Assembly (NCBI GenBank): GCA_003054655.1
Contig: QAYZ01000014.1
Coordinates: forward strand, 186,001-250,000
Direction of reading: 5' to 3'
Length of the DNA stretch: 64,000 nucleotides
DNA from: Spartobacteria bacterium LR76
Lineage (GTDB): Bacteria > Verrucomicrobiota > Verrucomicrobiia > Chthoniobacterales > Terrimicrobiaceae
Shown piece by piece: positions 26,820 to 35,483 of the stretch; position 1 is the stretch's first letter; each line of letters begins with the position of its first letter. A model generated the notes under the pieces. That model saw nothing but the letters and a program-made list of their open reading frames with translations. It did no database searches and was not told the origin of the DNA. Made by a program: the position numbers and the translations under genes.

Positions 26820-26963
26820 GGTAAGGGGATGGCCTCCAGCATGGGAAATCACACCGGGATGCGCCATAGGAAATTCGCCCCCAGTCTCGACAAATTCAAC
26901 CGGAAAGGCGCTGGGCCTGCCTGCCTATGGAAAGCGGGCTGGGTATCACCTCAAAAATGGGGC

Positions 26964-27197
26964 CAACATACGCCTGTTTTGGGGAAAAATCTCGGCTACC
27001 GCGTGCCGGACGAAATCGGAATCGGCTTCCTCAGTCTCCACCCGGAAGAATTCAATTTTTCCGGTGCAATCCAGAACTGCGAAGTCATCGGAGCGACCGC
27101 GGTGGACGTAATGACCGAAGAGATGAACCACAACCACCTCGGCGTGCAAAATTTCCCGAAGCTCGTTTATATCGAGAGCTCATGGCCGTCCGGGAGC
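26964..27197 (+). pseudogene. lacI-family regulator remnant (C-terminal end only)
   Basis: One frame here encodes LGYRVPDEIGIGFLSLHP, then IQNCEVIGATAVDVMTEEMN and FPKLVYIESSWPSGSV. This matches the C-terminal effector-domain end of LacI regulators and aligns with LGYRVPEELGYASLHR in the intact LacI gene of this window. There is no DNA-binding domain, no usable start and no upstream half, so it is a decayed 3' fragment. It occupies most of the 548-bp gap 26820-27367; I see nothing else there. Confidence 0.75.
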
Positions 27198-27367
27198 GTA
27201 ACCCACCCGAGCTGGTCTGGCTGAGCTTAACCCTGCGCCAGACCGCCAGCCGCAGCGCCATCAGCGGGATGCAGGCCGCCACCTGCCAGGCGTATTGACT
27301 TGATCGCTATTGCCCGGCCTTGGGAGCCTCGCAGCGTTGCAGCATCGCCATTCCTTTCACGAATAGT

Positions 27368-27994
27368 TTATGGTTGGAAGGTTCGTGTTCGTCCTGTTAA
27401 GGAGTCGATCTGGATGGTGATAAAGTTGCCGCCCTGGCCCGGAGACGTGTTGTCCGGCGTCAGCGTCACAAACGCGTTGGTGGTGAGGCTGGTGGAACCG
27501 TCGGGTTTGATGAAGAATGCCCGATAGGCGTAGTTCCGGCCATAGCCCGGCACCGAGTAGGAGGTCGCGGGGGTATTGGTCGATACCGATGCGGTGAAGA
27601 GGCTGGAGTAGCTCGCATCGTCCGAGAAAACTATGGGGGCAGGAAAGAAGACCGGCTTGGTGAGCGGAACGGAGTTTGTATCATCCAGCAGGAAACTTTG
27701 CATGGCGCGGTAGGTCTGCGGCGCGGCAGTCGAGGGATCGGCGTGGGCGGGGAGCTTGTAAAAACGGACCTCCACCGGGAGATTCCTGCTCAGGGCGGTT
27801 TGCCGGGCGAGACTCAGATTGTCGACGATGCTGCGGCCGGCGGCGGAGAGCTTGGTGGATTGCAGGACCTGGTTGATGGCTGGCATGGTCACTGAGGCCA
27901 GGATCGCAATGATCGCGATCACCACCAGCAGCTCCACCAGGCTGAAGGCGCAGAAACTCTTGCCTGCTATTGCAGAGTGGGCGGGCGCTTTCAT
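27368..27994 (-). CDS. Verru_Chthon cassette protein D (GspH-like pseudopilin), cassette 2
   Basis: 208 residues. Leader KSFCAFSLVELLVVIAIIAIL with Glu5 and Ala at -1. The segment LARQTALSRNLPVEVRFYKLP is the FimT/GspH-type helix and first strand; the C-terminal QGGNFITIQIDSLTGRT is typical of the family. It overlaps the A gene by 4 bp (ATGA) but is the last gene of this cassette, whereas D is first in cassette 1. No terminator hairpin was identified after it. Confidence 0.85.
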   Translation of the reverse strand: MKAPAHSAIAGKSFCAFSLVELLVVIAIIAILASVTMPAINQVLQSTKLSAAGRSIVDNLSLARQTALSRNLPVEVRFYKLPAHADPSTAAPQTYRAMQSFLLDDTNSVPLTKPVFFPAPIVFSDDASYSSLFTASVSTNTPATSYSVPGYGRNYAYRAFFIKPDGSTSLTTNAFVTLTPDNTSPGQGGNFITIQIDSLTGRTRTFQP

Positions 27995-30900
27995 GGTGCG
28001 AACTGTTTGGCAAGGAGGACGCGATAGCGATAGAAATTACTTATCGGGGTCGTGGTGGCGCTATCCGCATAGTCTGGGATCAAGGTATCGTTGGGATCGA
28101 TGTACCGCTCGATCGTCTGCGCTCCCCGGTATTCTCCGGTCACTTTGTCCCGGGTTTCCGACCAGGTTCCCGGCGCGCTTCCCGGCGCTTTCTTCAGCGA
28201 TTGCACGCGGAAATGGATGGTGAAGGTATTCGACTTGGTCGTGATCCGGGGATAGATCGTTGCGTAGGGCCTTTCCCTCAGGTTGTCGCCGGTGAGGCGC
28301 CGGGTGTTCCAGTAGGTGCTCATCGACGAAAGCGTCGCGCCGCTGGGCACCAGCGGCAACTCGCAGATCTCGGTCGCCGACCGGAAAATATCCTTCGCGT
28401 CGAAGCGCTGCTGAAAACCCTTCAGGGTCTCGTCGATATTGAGATCCTGGCGGAAGGCGGTGCTGGTGATGCCCGCTGCGCCCTTGTACACAGTGGCGTC
28501 GGCATCGCGGACAGAGATCAGCTTTTCCGCTTTCAGCACGGCGCGGATGCCGGTGTCGCGCCGGATATAGTCGAAGGGAAGGATCTGAAAGTTCATATTG
28601 ACCTTTCCCGCCGTGGAAAGCGGCTCGCTGATGGCGTAGGGCTCCACCACCGGCATCTGAAAAAGATCGAGGAGGAGATGGTCTGCCGGCATCCCGGTGA
28701 CGCTGCTGCCGTCGCCTTTTCGGTTTTTCGAACCCGGATGCGTCCCGGCAGGGTCGGGGCGGAAGAGGAGCGTCTGCCAGGGACGATTTGCCAGCACGCC
28801 GGTTGGCAGGGAGCCGAACATGACGGCGGAAGGGATTTGTCGGTTGGGCGAGAATGTGCCGGGATCATTTCGCAAATACCGCAGGTCGTCGTAATATGCC
28901 ACTTTGGTCCCGCTGGAGGTGTCGCCTTCATCAGGTTTATTGATGTAGGGGCCGTCGCGCTGGTTTCCGAAGCCCGTATCCCAGTCGCCCGGGATGTCTC
29001 CGCTGGCAAAGGGGGTTGCTTTTCCCAGAGCCACCCCGGATGAGGAGGGATTGCCCAGGTCCCAGACCTGCCCCTGCATGGCATAGCCGGGGGAGGTTCC
29101 CGAGCTGCCGTACTCGGTTCCTGATACGCCGTAGTAGGATACGTTGACCAGCTTGCCGACCGTCGCTCCGCGATACGGATTTCCCTGTCCCGTCCGGAGA
29201 CTGTGGGCCATGGGTTTACCGGACAGGAGGTAATTCGCATGAGGCGCGAAGAGATTGTCCGCTGCGGTGACCGTGGGCCGTGCAGCGATGAGGCGTATGT
29301 CACCGGGACTCGCCTCCACGCTCCGCACGATGTCTCCATCGACGATCCAGCAGGCTCCCGCAAAGCTGCTCGTGCCGCTCGCGATGCTGGAGTTGATCCG
29401 GTTGTAGAAGGAACGGAAATCCGGCTGGGTGCTATCTGGTACATTATTGGGAGCCAGCCTGGGTGTGGGGAAGCGATTGGCGGCCTGCGTCGCAGCCGGA
29501 AAGTCCAAAGTCAGGGTTTGAACGACCGCACTGGACGCGGCTTCCAGAATCTCGACTGTCACCGAACCTCCCGAAAAGTTGAAGAACTTGTCGGTCGCGG
29601 CCGTGGTCGCATTCGCCGGATCAGGCAGGTCGATGGTCTGGCTGACAAAGGGATACCGATTAGCCCCCGACCACCCTTTCCCATACGCAAGCATGCTATA
29701 TCCCATCGGGCCGCCCACGAAGTTTTCCAGGTTGAAGGCATTTGTCTGCGGCGGGTTAAGCGTCGCGGAAGCTGGGAACCCCATCGGCGACATGGCATCG
29801 TATGGCGTTCCCGCCCATTGAAACCCATCCAGTCCAGTGACCCGGATCTTGAAATACGGGTAGACGCCGACAAATCCGAAGGACGGATCAAACATCTCCA
29901 GAAAGAACGCAGCTTGGACCCGCAGTTTTCCCGCGGGAACGCTGCTGTCAGTGGAATTTGTCGCCGTACCGATGAACTGGAAAAAGGCCTTCGACACGGT
30001 CGGGAAACGTCCAAATCCCCGGGTGTTTGTTGCGGTGTCCACGATGGGAATCACCTGGCCGCCTCCGGATTTCGTACCGGAAAGGGGGCCTGCAAAGGGA
30101 ACGAATGACGAGTCCGTCTTGGTCACCGGATCTCTCAGGTTGATGCACCGGATGTAATCAAAGATCTCGGTAAAGATCTGATCAAAATCACTCCCGTATT
30201 TGCTCTGGAAGTCTCCCCCGAAGCCCGGGATGGGGTGTGACGCGTTGTCCTTGAGATAATCCAGCAGCATGCGATTGCGTCCCAGACCGGAGACCGAGGC
30301 CGTGGGGGGAAGATCGGCTGTGGCGCTGGTCGGATCACTCCTTTGGAAGTAAAACCGAAACGGAGTGTTAAGATCAGTCCGCATTGAGGAGCAGAAGGCA
30401 AAGAGCTGGTCGCGAGCCGTCCTATGGTCGGAGTTTTCATTTGCGCTGACGGGCCAGATGTCCACACGCGGACGATTGAAGAGATTCACCTCGGGCGAAC
30501 GGCTCGTCGTCGTGGCAAAGAACCTGGCCTGTTCGATGACTTGATCGAGTGCATCGGGGGTTGCGGAGCCGGCCACCAGCATGTTCGTGAGCCGCTCTTC
30601 CAGCGACATGCCGGTCGAGAAGAGGAGTTCGTCGACCGTGGCGTAAAGCCTGTTGGGCTCGATCGTGATCGGGGTCGTCGTGGCAACCGTTCCTCCCTTC
30701 GAGCCTCCTCCGGCGACCCGCGGGGTGAACTTATAGATGCTCTCCGCGGCAAGGGTGGAGAAGATCGTGCTGAGCGAGGTCATGGCCGGGTGGCCGGGAT
30801 AGCGCTGAAACTCGTTTTGCACCGCCTGGCACTTTGCCAGCGCATCTCTATCGTACGTCGAGTAAAACCTTGGCATGTCCATGTAGCTGCCCTCCGAGGC

Positions 30901-31677
30901 TGTATTGACGTTTACCTTGCAGCTTTCGTCATCCGTCCAGAAGGCGATGCGCCCGACGATCTGGTTGGTCGCCGAGGCTCCCGCGACGGTTGCTTCGCTG
31001 GAGGTCGATGACGTGGGGGCCGAGATTTTTCCGTTTTCCAGCACATAGAGCCATTTGACAGGCATGGGGACGGGGTTGGCCCCGCTTCCCGCTGCCGTCG
31101 GCGCGGATGTGCTGATCGAGAACCCGCTGATATCGGCCGCCCCGTTGCTGTCGGCGTCGTAAGTCTTGCTCCCGGAGATCGTGGCCAGGTGATTCCCATC
31201 CAGGATCGGGTAGACGACATTGGTGGCGGCTGCTCCAGGGAGCCTGATGGGCTGGTTGAGATCGGTAAAGATCGCCGGCTGCGTGCTCCAGGTGGCGGGT
31301 ATCTTGCTGTCGGTCGCGGAGTAGTCAAAAGCCCCAGGGGTGGTCATCTGGGTCCACGAATACAGCTTGTATGCCAGGACCGGGTTTCCCGCCGTGTCAT
31401 AGGTGCGGATCATGCCCGGTTGCGAGGCCCAGGCGAGGGTATTACCGGATGAGTCGACGCCCTTCGTTGCCTCCGAGATCTGAGCGATGGCGAGGTTTAC
31501 GGCGGTCTGCGAGAGCAGCCTGGCATTTGCCCCCTGCGAGTAGACCTTGGAGGATTGCAGCTCCGTATTGACGCTGGCGAGAAAGGCCAGCGCCAGGGCG
31601 GCGAGCAAGACCAGGCTTGCCAGGACGATGACCAGCGCCATGCCCTGGATCGATGAAGTCCTCCGTCGCATTTTCAT
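27991..31677 (-). CDS. Verru_Chthon cassette protein A (giant GspK/PilX-like pseudopilin), cassette 2
   Basis: 1,228 residues starting at ATG 31677, which overlaps the C stop by 4 bp; an in-frame ATG at 31686 would overlap more. RRRTSSIQGMALVIVLASLV is a GspK/PilX-like leader without Glu5. VNTELQSSKVYSQGANARLLSQTAVNLA follows, comparable with the helix in cassette 1 A. The large exported region contains INLRDP, VEPYAISEPLSTAGKVNMN and a C-terminal YRYRVLLAKQ. In cassette 1 A the corresponding block is LDAAPDDVTVAGRVNLN. Divergent overall, so the two cassettes are old paralogues rather than a recent duplication. Confidence 0.85.
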   Translation of the reverse strand: MKMRRRTSSIQGMALVIVLASLVLLAALALAFLASVNTELQSSKVYSQGANARLLSQTAVNLAIAQISEATKGVDSSGNTLAWASQPGMIRTYDTAGNPVLAYKLYSWTQMTTPGAFDYSATDSKIPATWSTQPAIFTDLNQPIRLPGAAATNVVYPILDGNHLATISGSKTYDADSNGAADISGFSISTSAPTAAGSGANPVPMPVKWLYVLENGKISAPTSSTSSEATVAGASATNQIVGRIAFWTDDESCKVNVNTASEGSYMDMPRFYSTYDRDALAKCQAVQNEFQRYPGHPAMTSLSTIFSTLAAESIYKFTPRVAGGGSKGGTVATTTPITIEPNRLYATVDELLFSTGMSLEERLTNMLVAGSATPDALDQVIEQARFFATTTSRSPEVNLFNRPRVDIWPVSANENSDHRTARDQLFAFCSSMRTDLNTPFRFYFQRSDPTSATADLPPTASVSGLGRNRMLLDYLKDNASHPIPGFGGDFQSKYGSDFDQIFTEIFDYIRCINLRDPVTKTDSSFVPFAGPLSGTKSGGGQVIPIVDTATNTRGFGRFPTVSKAFFQFIGTATNSTDSSVPAGKLRVQAAFFLEMFDPSFGFVGVYPYFKIRVTGLDGFQWAGTPYDAMSPMGFPASATLNPPQTNAFNLENFVGGPMGYSMLAYGKGWSGANRYPFVSQTIDLPDPANATTAATDKFFNFSGGSVTVEILEAASSAVVQTLTLDFPAATQAANRFPTPRLAPNNVPDSTQPDFRSFYNRINSSIASGTSSFAGACWIVDGDIVRSVEASPGDIRLIAARPTVTAADNLFAPHANYLLSGKPMAHSLRTGQGNPYRGATVGKLVNVSYYGVSGTEYGSSGTSPGYAMQGQVWDLGNPSSSGVALGKATPFASGDIPGDWDTGFGNQRDGPYINKPDEGDTSSGTKVAYYDDLRYLRNDPGTFSPNRQIPSAVMFGSLPTGVLANRPWQTLLFRPDPAGTHPGSKNRKGDGSSVTGMPADHLLLDLFQMPVVEPYAISEPLSTAGKVNMNFQILPFDYIRRDTGIRAVLKAEKLISVRDADATVYKGAAGITSTAFRQDLNIDETLKGFQQRFDAKDIFRSATEICELPLVPSGATLSSMSTYWNTRRLTGDNLRERPYATIYPRITTKSNTFTIHFRVQSLKKAPGSAPGTWSETRDKVTGEYRGAQTIERYIDPNDTLIPDYADSATTTPISNFYRYRVLLAKQFAP

Positions 31678-32663
31678 GAGCTCCATTTTGCGTTGCGCAG
31701 GGCGACTGTGGTGCGGAAGATCCGGTACGTGATATGCTTTTCCGCGAGGGAGCCGGCCAGGGTGTCCAGGTCGATCTGGAGGGAGGATGGATTACCGAAG
31801 AGTGAACCCGCAACCAGCGCCGGGGCCGATGAGCCGGTACACCACCGCGCGGCGGATGACTCGTCGATCGCCACCATCACGACCTCTACGAGCGGGGGCA
31901 GTTGATTGCTTGTGGCGGGTTGCGTCCCGCCGGAAGTCGGTGTCCATGATCGGGAGTCGTACTCGTAGTCGGTCGTCAGCTCCCCTCCCTGCGAGGTCCG
32001 GGGGATGATGACCAGGGCGATGACATTGTCGGCGATCTGCCGCACGGGCGGGGCGGGGGAGGCGATCGCGCTGGTAAACCAGCCCGTCCCGGAGCTGCTC
32101 GCATACACCGCGAGATTCTGGCTGGGCTGGAGGAACTCCATGAGGCGAAAGCGATATCTGGCCTTTGGCTGGCTGGGCAGCGAGGCGAGAAAGTCCGGGC
32201 GGGAATCGTCAATGCTATAGGTTACGAAAAAACCGCAGGCGTTCAGGAGCGATTCCAGATTCTGATAAGACTGCGAGCTGGAGTATCCGGCCGGTGTCTG
32301 AAAAAACACCGCCTGCGTCAGTTGTGCGCTGACCAGGGATTTCCCGGAAATGAAATGCAGGTCGGACTTTCGATAATAGCGTTTCGGGTTCTGGTTGCTG
32401 TCGTACTCGTAATCGTAATAGTTGAAAAGCGTCGCTTCGCCGAGAGTCTGGGTGATGGCCTCAAATGCCGCCCGCGCCCGCTGAAAGGTCTCGATCTTTG
32501 AACTGGCGCTCTTCCAGGCGGCGCTGGTCTGCTGCGTGATGCTGAAGATGACTCCAAGAATGATCACGAGGACGGCCGACGCCACGAGCAACTCCACAAT
32601 AGTGAACGCACGGAGATGCGCGTTACCGCCTCTTTCGAGGCGATGGGAGATGGCCTGTTTCAC
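31674..32663 (-). CDS. Verru_Chthon cassette protein C (GspJ-like pseudopilin), cassette 2
   Basis: About 329 residues. The frame is open upstream to 32870, but that part overlaps gene B and encodes low-complexity Arg-rich sequence; the GTG at 32663, 5 nt after the B stop, gives KQAISHRLERGGNAHLRAFTIVELL, a proper prepilin leader (Ala -1, Glu5). The body includes FQRARAAFEAITQTLGEATL and FRLMEFLQPSQNLAVY, and the end HITYRIFRTTVALRNAKW resembles C-terminal strands of family C. Stop overlaps the A start by 4 bp. Confidence 0.85.
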   Translation of the reverse strand: MKQAISHRLERGGNAHLRAFTIVELLVASAVLVIILGVIFSITQQTSAAWKSASSKIETFQRARAAFEAITQTLGEATLFNYYDYEYDSNQNPKRYYRKSDLHFISGKSLVSAQLTQAVFFQTPAGYSSSQSYQNLESLLNACGFFVTYSIDDSRPDFLASLPSQPKARYRFRLMEFLQPSQNLAVYASSSGTGWFTSAIASPAPPVRQIADNVIALVIIPRTSQGGELTTDYEYDSRSWTPTSGGTQPATSNQLPPLVEVVMVAIDESSAARWCTGSSAPALVAGSLFGNPSSLQIDLDTLAGSLAEKHITYRIFRTTVALRNAKWSS

Positions 32664-32668
32664 TGGGG

Positions 32669-33130
32669 TCAGCGGCTCCGGGGAACGATTACGAAATAAG
32701 AGTTGGTCGTTTCCGGATGGGTGGATGAACTGATCTGAATGGGAACCTTCCTCGCGGCCTCCGAGTTTACGAGGTCGCCGGCGTCCAGCGCCTCGGGTGC
32801 AAGGACCCGGGCGGTGTAGAGGCGTTGCTTGTCGGATTCGGCCACCTTGTTGCCTTCCTGATCGAAGCAAATGTTGGTGGACGCGAGATTCGTATAGTCC
32901 GACCGCATGAGCTCACCGCTCACCGCCTGGACGATGGTGGTCTCCACCGTCAGGCTCATCGCTTGTCGGAAAGTGCCGAGACCAACTGGTATCAACCCCA
33001 GGATGCTTAGCATGGCAAACGAAACAATCCCGATGGCGACGACGCTCTCGACGAGTGTGAATGCGGCGGAGCATCGGCGGCTGGACGATCTATCGTGCCG
33101 GGCAGAGATATTCGTGGGGGGGCGAAACAT
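32669..33130 (-). CDS. Verru_Chthon cassette protein B (GspI-like pseudopilin), cassette 2
   Basis: 153 residues. Leader RRCSAAFTLVESVVAIGIVSF with Glu5 and Ala at -1. The body ICFDQEGNKVAESDKQRLYTARVLAP aligns with the LYFTKEGKPIG segment of the first B protein. First gene of cassette 2. Its ATG lies only 24 bp downstream of the GH130 stop at 33155, so it probably shares that gene's transcript rather than having its own promoter. Confidence 0.85.
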   Translation of the reverse strand: MFRPPTNISARHDRSSSRRCSAAFTLVESVVAIGIVSFAMLSILGLIPVGLGTFRQAMSLTVETTIVQAVSGELMRSDYTNLASTNICFDQEGNKVAESDKQRLYTARVLAPEALDAGDLVNSEAARKVPIQISSSTHPETTNSYFVIVPRSR

Positions 33131-33154
33131 CTTTAGGGTAAACGGTGAAACTAA

Positions 33155-34141
33155 TTAGGCGGAAGTCAAGGAATTGCGCTTGATGAAGTCGACGATGTCC
33201 TGAGCCTGGCAGAAGGCCAGTCCCGACACGGTATCTGCCGATCCGTAATAGATCGCGACACGCCCGGTGTCGCCGTCGCAGAGGGCGGCGACAGGGAAGA
33301 CGACGCCCGGCACATAGCCGGTCAGCTCATAAGGAGTCTCCGGCAGGAGAAGGCATTGATTTAGGCGGTAGCGGACCACCCAGGGCTCGTCACGGTCGAG
33401 AATCATCGCGCCCATCGCATAGATGTAGCCGTTGCAGGTGCCTGCGACGCCATGGTAAAACGCGAGCCAGCCTTCATCGGTTTCGATGGGAGCAGGCCCG
33501 GGTCCGATCTTCTTGTCCTCCCACCATTTCCCGGATTTTCCCATGACGTGCCGGTGTCTGCCCCAGTGCACCAGATCGTCGCTTTCGCTGAAGAAGATGT
33601 CTCCAAACGGAGTGTGCCCAGTATCGCTCGGGCGGTTGAGCATGGCGTATTTGCCTCCGATCTTTCGCGGGAAGAAAACCCCGTTGCGGTTGTACGGCAG
33701 CAGCAGGTTATCGAGCTGCTCGTAGCTGCGGAAGTCCTTCGTGCGGGCGAGGCCGATGGTCGGGCCATGGTATCCCATGCACCAGATAACATAGTACCAA
33801 TCCTCCAGCTTAACGACGCGGGGATCGTAGGCGTAGTGAAAGTCGCCTTTCTCAGGATCGCCATTGTGCAGGCGGATTTCTTCCGGCTCGATCGTCCAGT
33901 GGATGCCGTCCTCGCTCCACCCGGTATGCAGGTGCGGCATGCGATCCTTGTAGTCGACCCGAAAGACCCCGGCGAACTTTCCCTCAAAAGGAACCACCGC
34001 ACTATTGTAGCAGCCAGTGGCCTTGGCCAGCGCCCGCCGCCCGATGACCGGGTTGCCAGAGTAGCGCCACACGAGATCAGGGCAGTCGCTGGGGCGGTTT
34101 TCCCAAGGGAGATTCGGAATCGAGGGGCAGAGGAACTTCAT
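33155..34141 (-). CDS. GH130 beta-mannoside phosphorylase (mannooligosaccharide-type)
   Basis: 328 residues from ATG 34141 (a longer in-frame start at 34216 overlaps the putative operator). No signal peptide, cytoplasmic. The GH130 propeller signature WRYSGNPVI and the catalytic Asp in FHYAYDPRVVKLEDWYYV (Asp106) are present, with later KKIGPGPAPIETDEGWLAFYHGV. GH130 enzymes of this length phosphorolyse beta-1,4-mannooligosaccharides or mannosyl-GlcNAc to mannose-1-phosphate. A GAGAG stretch lies about 2-7 nt before the ATG. Flanked by LacI upstream and by pseudopilin cassette 2 downstream on the same strand. Confidence 0.85.
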   Translation of the reverse strand: MKFLCPSIPNLPWENRPSDCPDLVWRYSGNPVIGRRALAKATGCYNSAVVPFEGKFAGVFRVDYKDRMPHLHTGWSEDGIHWTIEPEEIRLHNGDPEKGDFHYAYDPRVVKLEDWYYVIWCMGYHGPTIGLARTKDFRSYEQLDNLLLPYNRNGVFFPRKIGGKYAMLNRPSDTGHTPFGDIFFSESDDLVHWGRHRHVMGKSGKWWEDKKIGPGPAPIETDEGWLAFYHGVAGTCNGYIYAMGAMILDRDEPWVVRYRLNQCLLLPETPYELTGYVPGVVFPVAALCDGDTGRVAIYYGSADTVSGLAFCQAQDIVDFIKRNSLTSA

Positions 34142-34191
34142 ATCTCTCGTAACCTTTGATGCGCCCGACCGCTTTATCCAGTGGCGCGTAG

Positions 34192-34204
34192 GTGGACAGT
34201 CAAC
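34192..34204. promoter_or_regulatory. Putative LacI operator (GTGGAC-A-GTCAAC)
   Basis: A 13-bp near-palindrome with the same half-site as 39626-39638 lies between the lacI stop (34253) and the GH130 start (34141), 51 bp upstream of that start. One base departs from the palindrome. It would place GH130, and possibly cassette 2, under the adjacent regulator. Confidence 0.5.
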
Positions 34205-34252
34205 TGGGGACACCACCGGCTGCGGAGAAGCCTTTAGCCCGACGACGGTCGA

Positions 34253-35362
34253 TCAGGTGGCCGACGCTTTCACCTTCCGGGAAGGCTTGCGAGGACGAGA
34301 ACCCGGGACGATTGCCTTCTTTTCCAGCTTGTTGCAAACGGTCGGGCCTTCCCTCCAGATGCTCTTGATCGAGACCGTCTTTGGATAAGCGGGAAGGCCG
34401 AACTCGTTGTTCTGTAATTGCGAGATGACGAGATCCATCCCGGCCGCTCCGATTTGCTTTGGCTGACGGTCGACACCAGCCCACGGAGCGTCTGCATAAA
34501 GGCGGTGGAGCGAGGCATAGCCGAGTTCTTCCGGGACGCGATAGCCCAGTTCCCTTGCCAGATACAGAGGTTGCTCGGTGTTGCTGAGGATGGCATCCGG
34601 CTTCCATTTCTCCAGCCATCGGGCAAAGAGCTCCTTGTCCCATGGCGTATCCCTCGCGATTCCCGGAACGAGGTAGGGAGGGATGTTGAAATGGGACGGG
34701 GTATGATACTGCCAGGTCAGGAAACCTGAGATCCAGCCGTGGTTGGTTCGTTTCTCGTATATCGCCATGTTTGCGAATGCGATCCGACGATGGCCGAGCT
34801 TTTTCAGGGAATGAAGGGCAAGCTGCATTCCTTCGATATAGTTATGCGTGGCCCGGTGGAGCTCGGGTTTCAGGACGGTCAGGCCCAGCGTGGCGCAGGC
34901 AAAAAGCGGCCAGTTCAGCGTGACGTGACCGACCCCGCGCGGCAAAGGCGCCATGAGCACGCCGCGAATGCCGCGGGCGTAAAGGATCTTGCTGAGACGT
35001 GCTCCGCTTAGTCCCGGCTGCTTGGCCCAGAAGGTCTCGACCTCATAGCCAAAATGGCTGGCGCGCTCGCAGGCGCCGTTGAAGTAGTCCGATTCGTTGA
35101 GATTCTTTTTCCATTCGTCCGGGGTGTTCCAGAAGGTGAGATAGGCGATCTTTTCCACGCCGCGCGCTTTCCGCACGGTGCGCAGTTGGTTCATCAGCGC
35201 GGAAACCACGGGGTCGCGCTGATAGCCGGATTCCTGCGCCAGCCCGATGATCCTGTCCCGGACTGCTGCCGAGATGCGCGGGTGGTTTCGCAGGGCCAGC
35301 GAGACGGTGGTGCGCGACACGCCTGCGATCTTGGCGAGTTCTCGGATCGTGGGGGAGGACAT
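34253..35362 (-). CDS. LacI-family transcriptional regulator
   Basis: 369 residues from ATG 35362; the frame extends upstream to 35434 but the HTH begins right after this ATG (SSPTIRELAKIAGVSRTTVSLALR, then NHPRISAAVRDRI), as usual for the family. The effector domain includes GIRGVLMAPLPRG, KLGHRRIAFANMAIYEKRTNHGW and a C-terminal LGYRVPEELGYASLHRLY, ending in a basic tail (RKPSRKVKAS). Presumably it senses a sugar released by neighbouring GH and GH130 enzymes. Candidate operators are the GTTGAC-N-GTCAAC sites at 34192, 37746, 37787 and 39626. It lies downstream of the GH-A hydrolase gene on the same strand. Confidence 0.9.
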   Translation of the reverse strand: MSSPTIRELAKIAGVSRTTVSLALRNHPRISAAVRDRIIGLAQESGYQRDPVVSALMNQLRTVRKARGVEKIAYLTFWNTPDEWKKNLNESDYFNGACERASHFGYEVETFWAKQPGLSGARLSKILYARGIRGVLMAPLPRGVGHVTLNWPLFACATLGLTVLKPELHRATHNYIEGMQLALHSLKKLGHRRIAFANMAIYEKRTNHGWISGFLTWQYHTPSHFNIPPYLVPGIARDTPWDKELFARWLEKWKPDAILSNTEQPLYLARELGYRVPEELGYASLHRLYADAPWAGVDRQPKQIGAAGMDLVISQLQNNEFGLPAYPKTVSIKSIWREGPTVCNKLEKKAIVPGSRPRKPSRKVKASAT

Positions 35363-35483
35363 GCAGGCTGGGGGATGCGCGACGTTCGCGCTTTCAAAAG
35401 CAAATGTCAGAAGGCGTCGGCAAATCAATCCCAAACTCTGCGAGCGGACCGCCTTCCTTCATTCTCTGCAAACAAGAGTGCGG

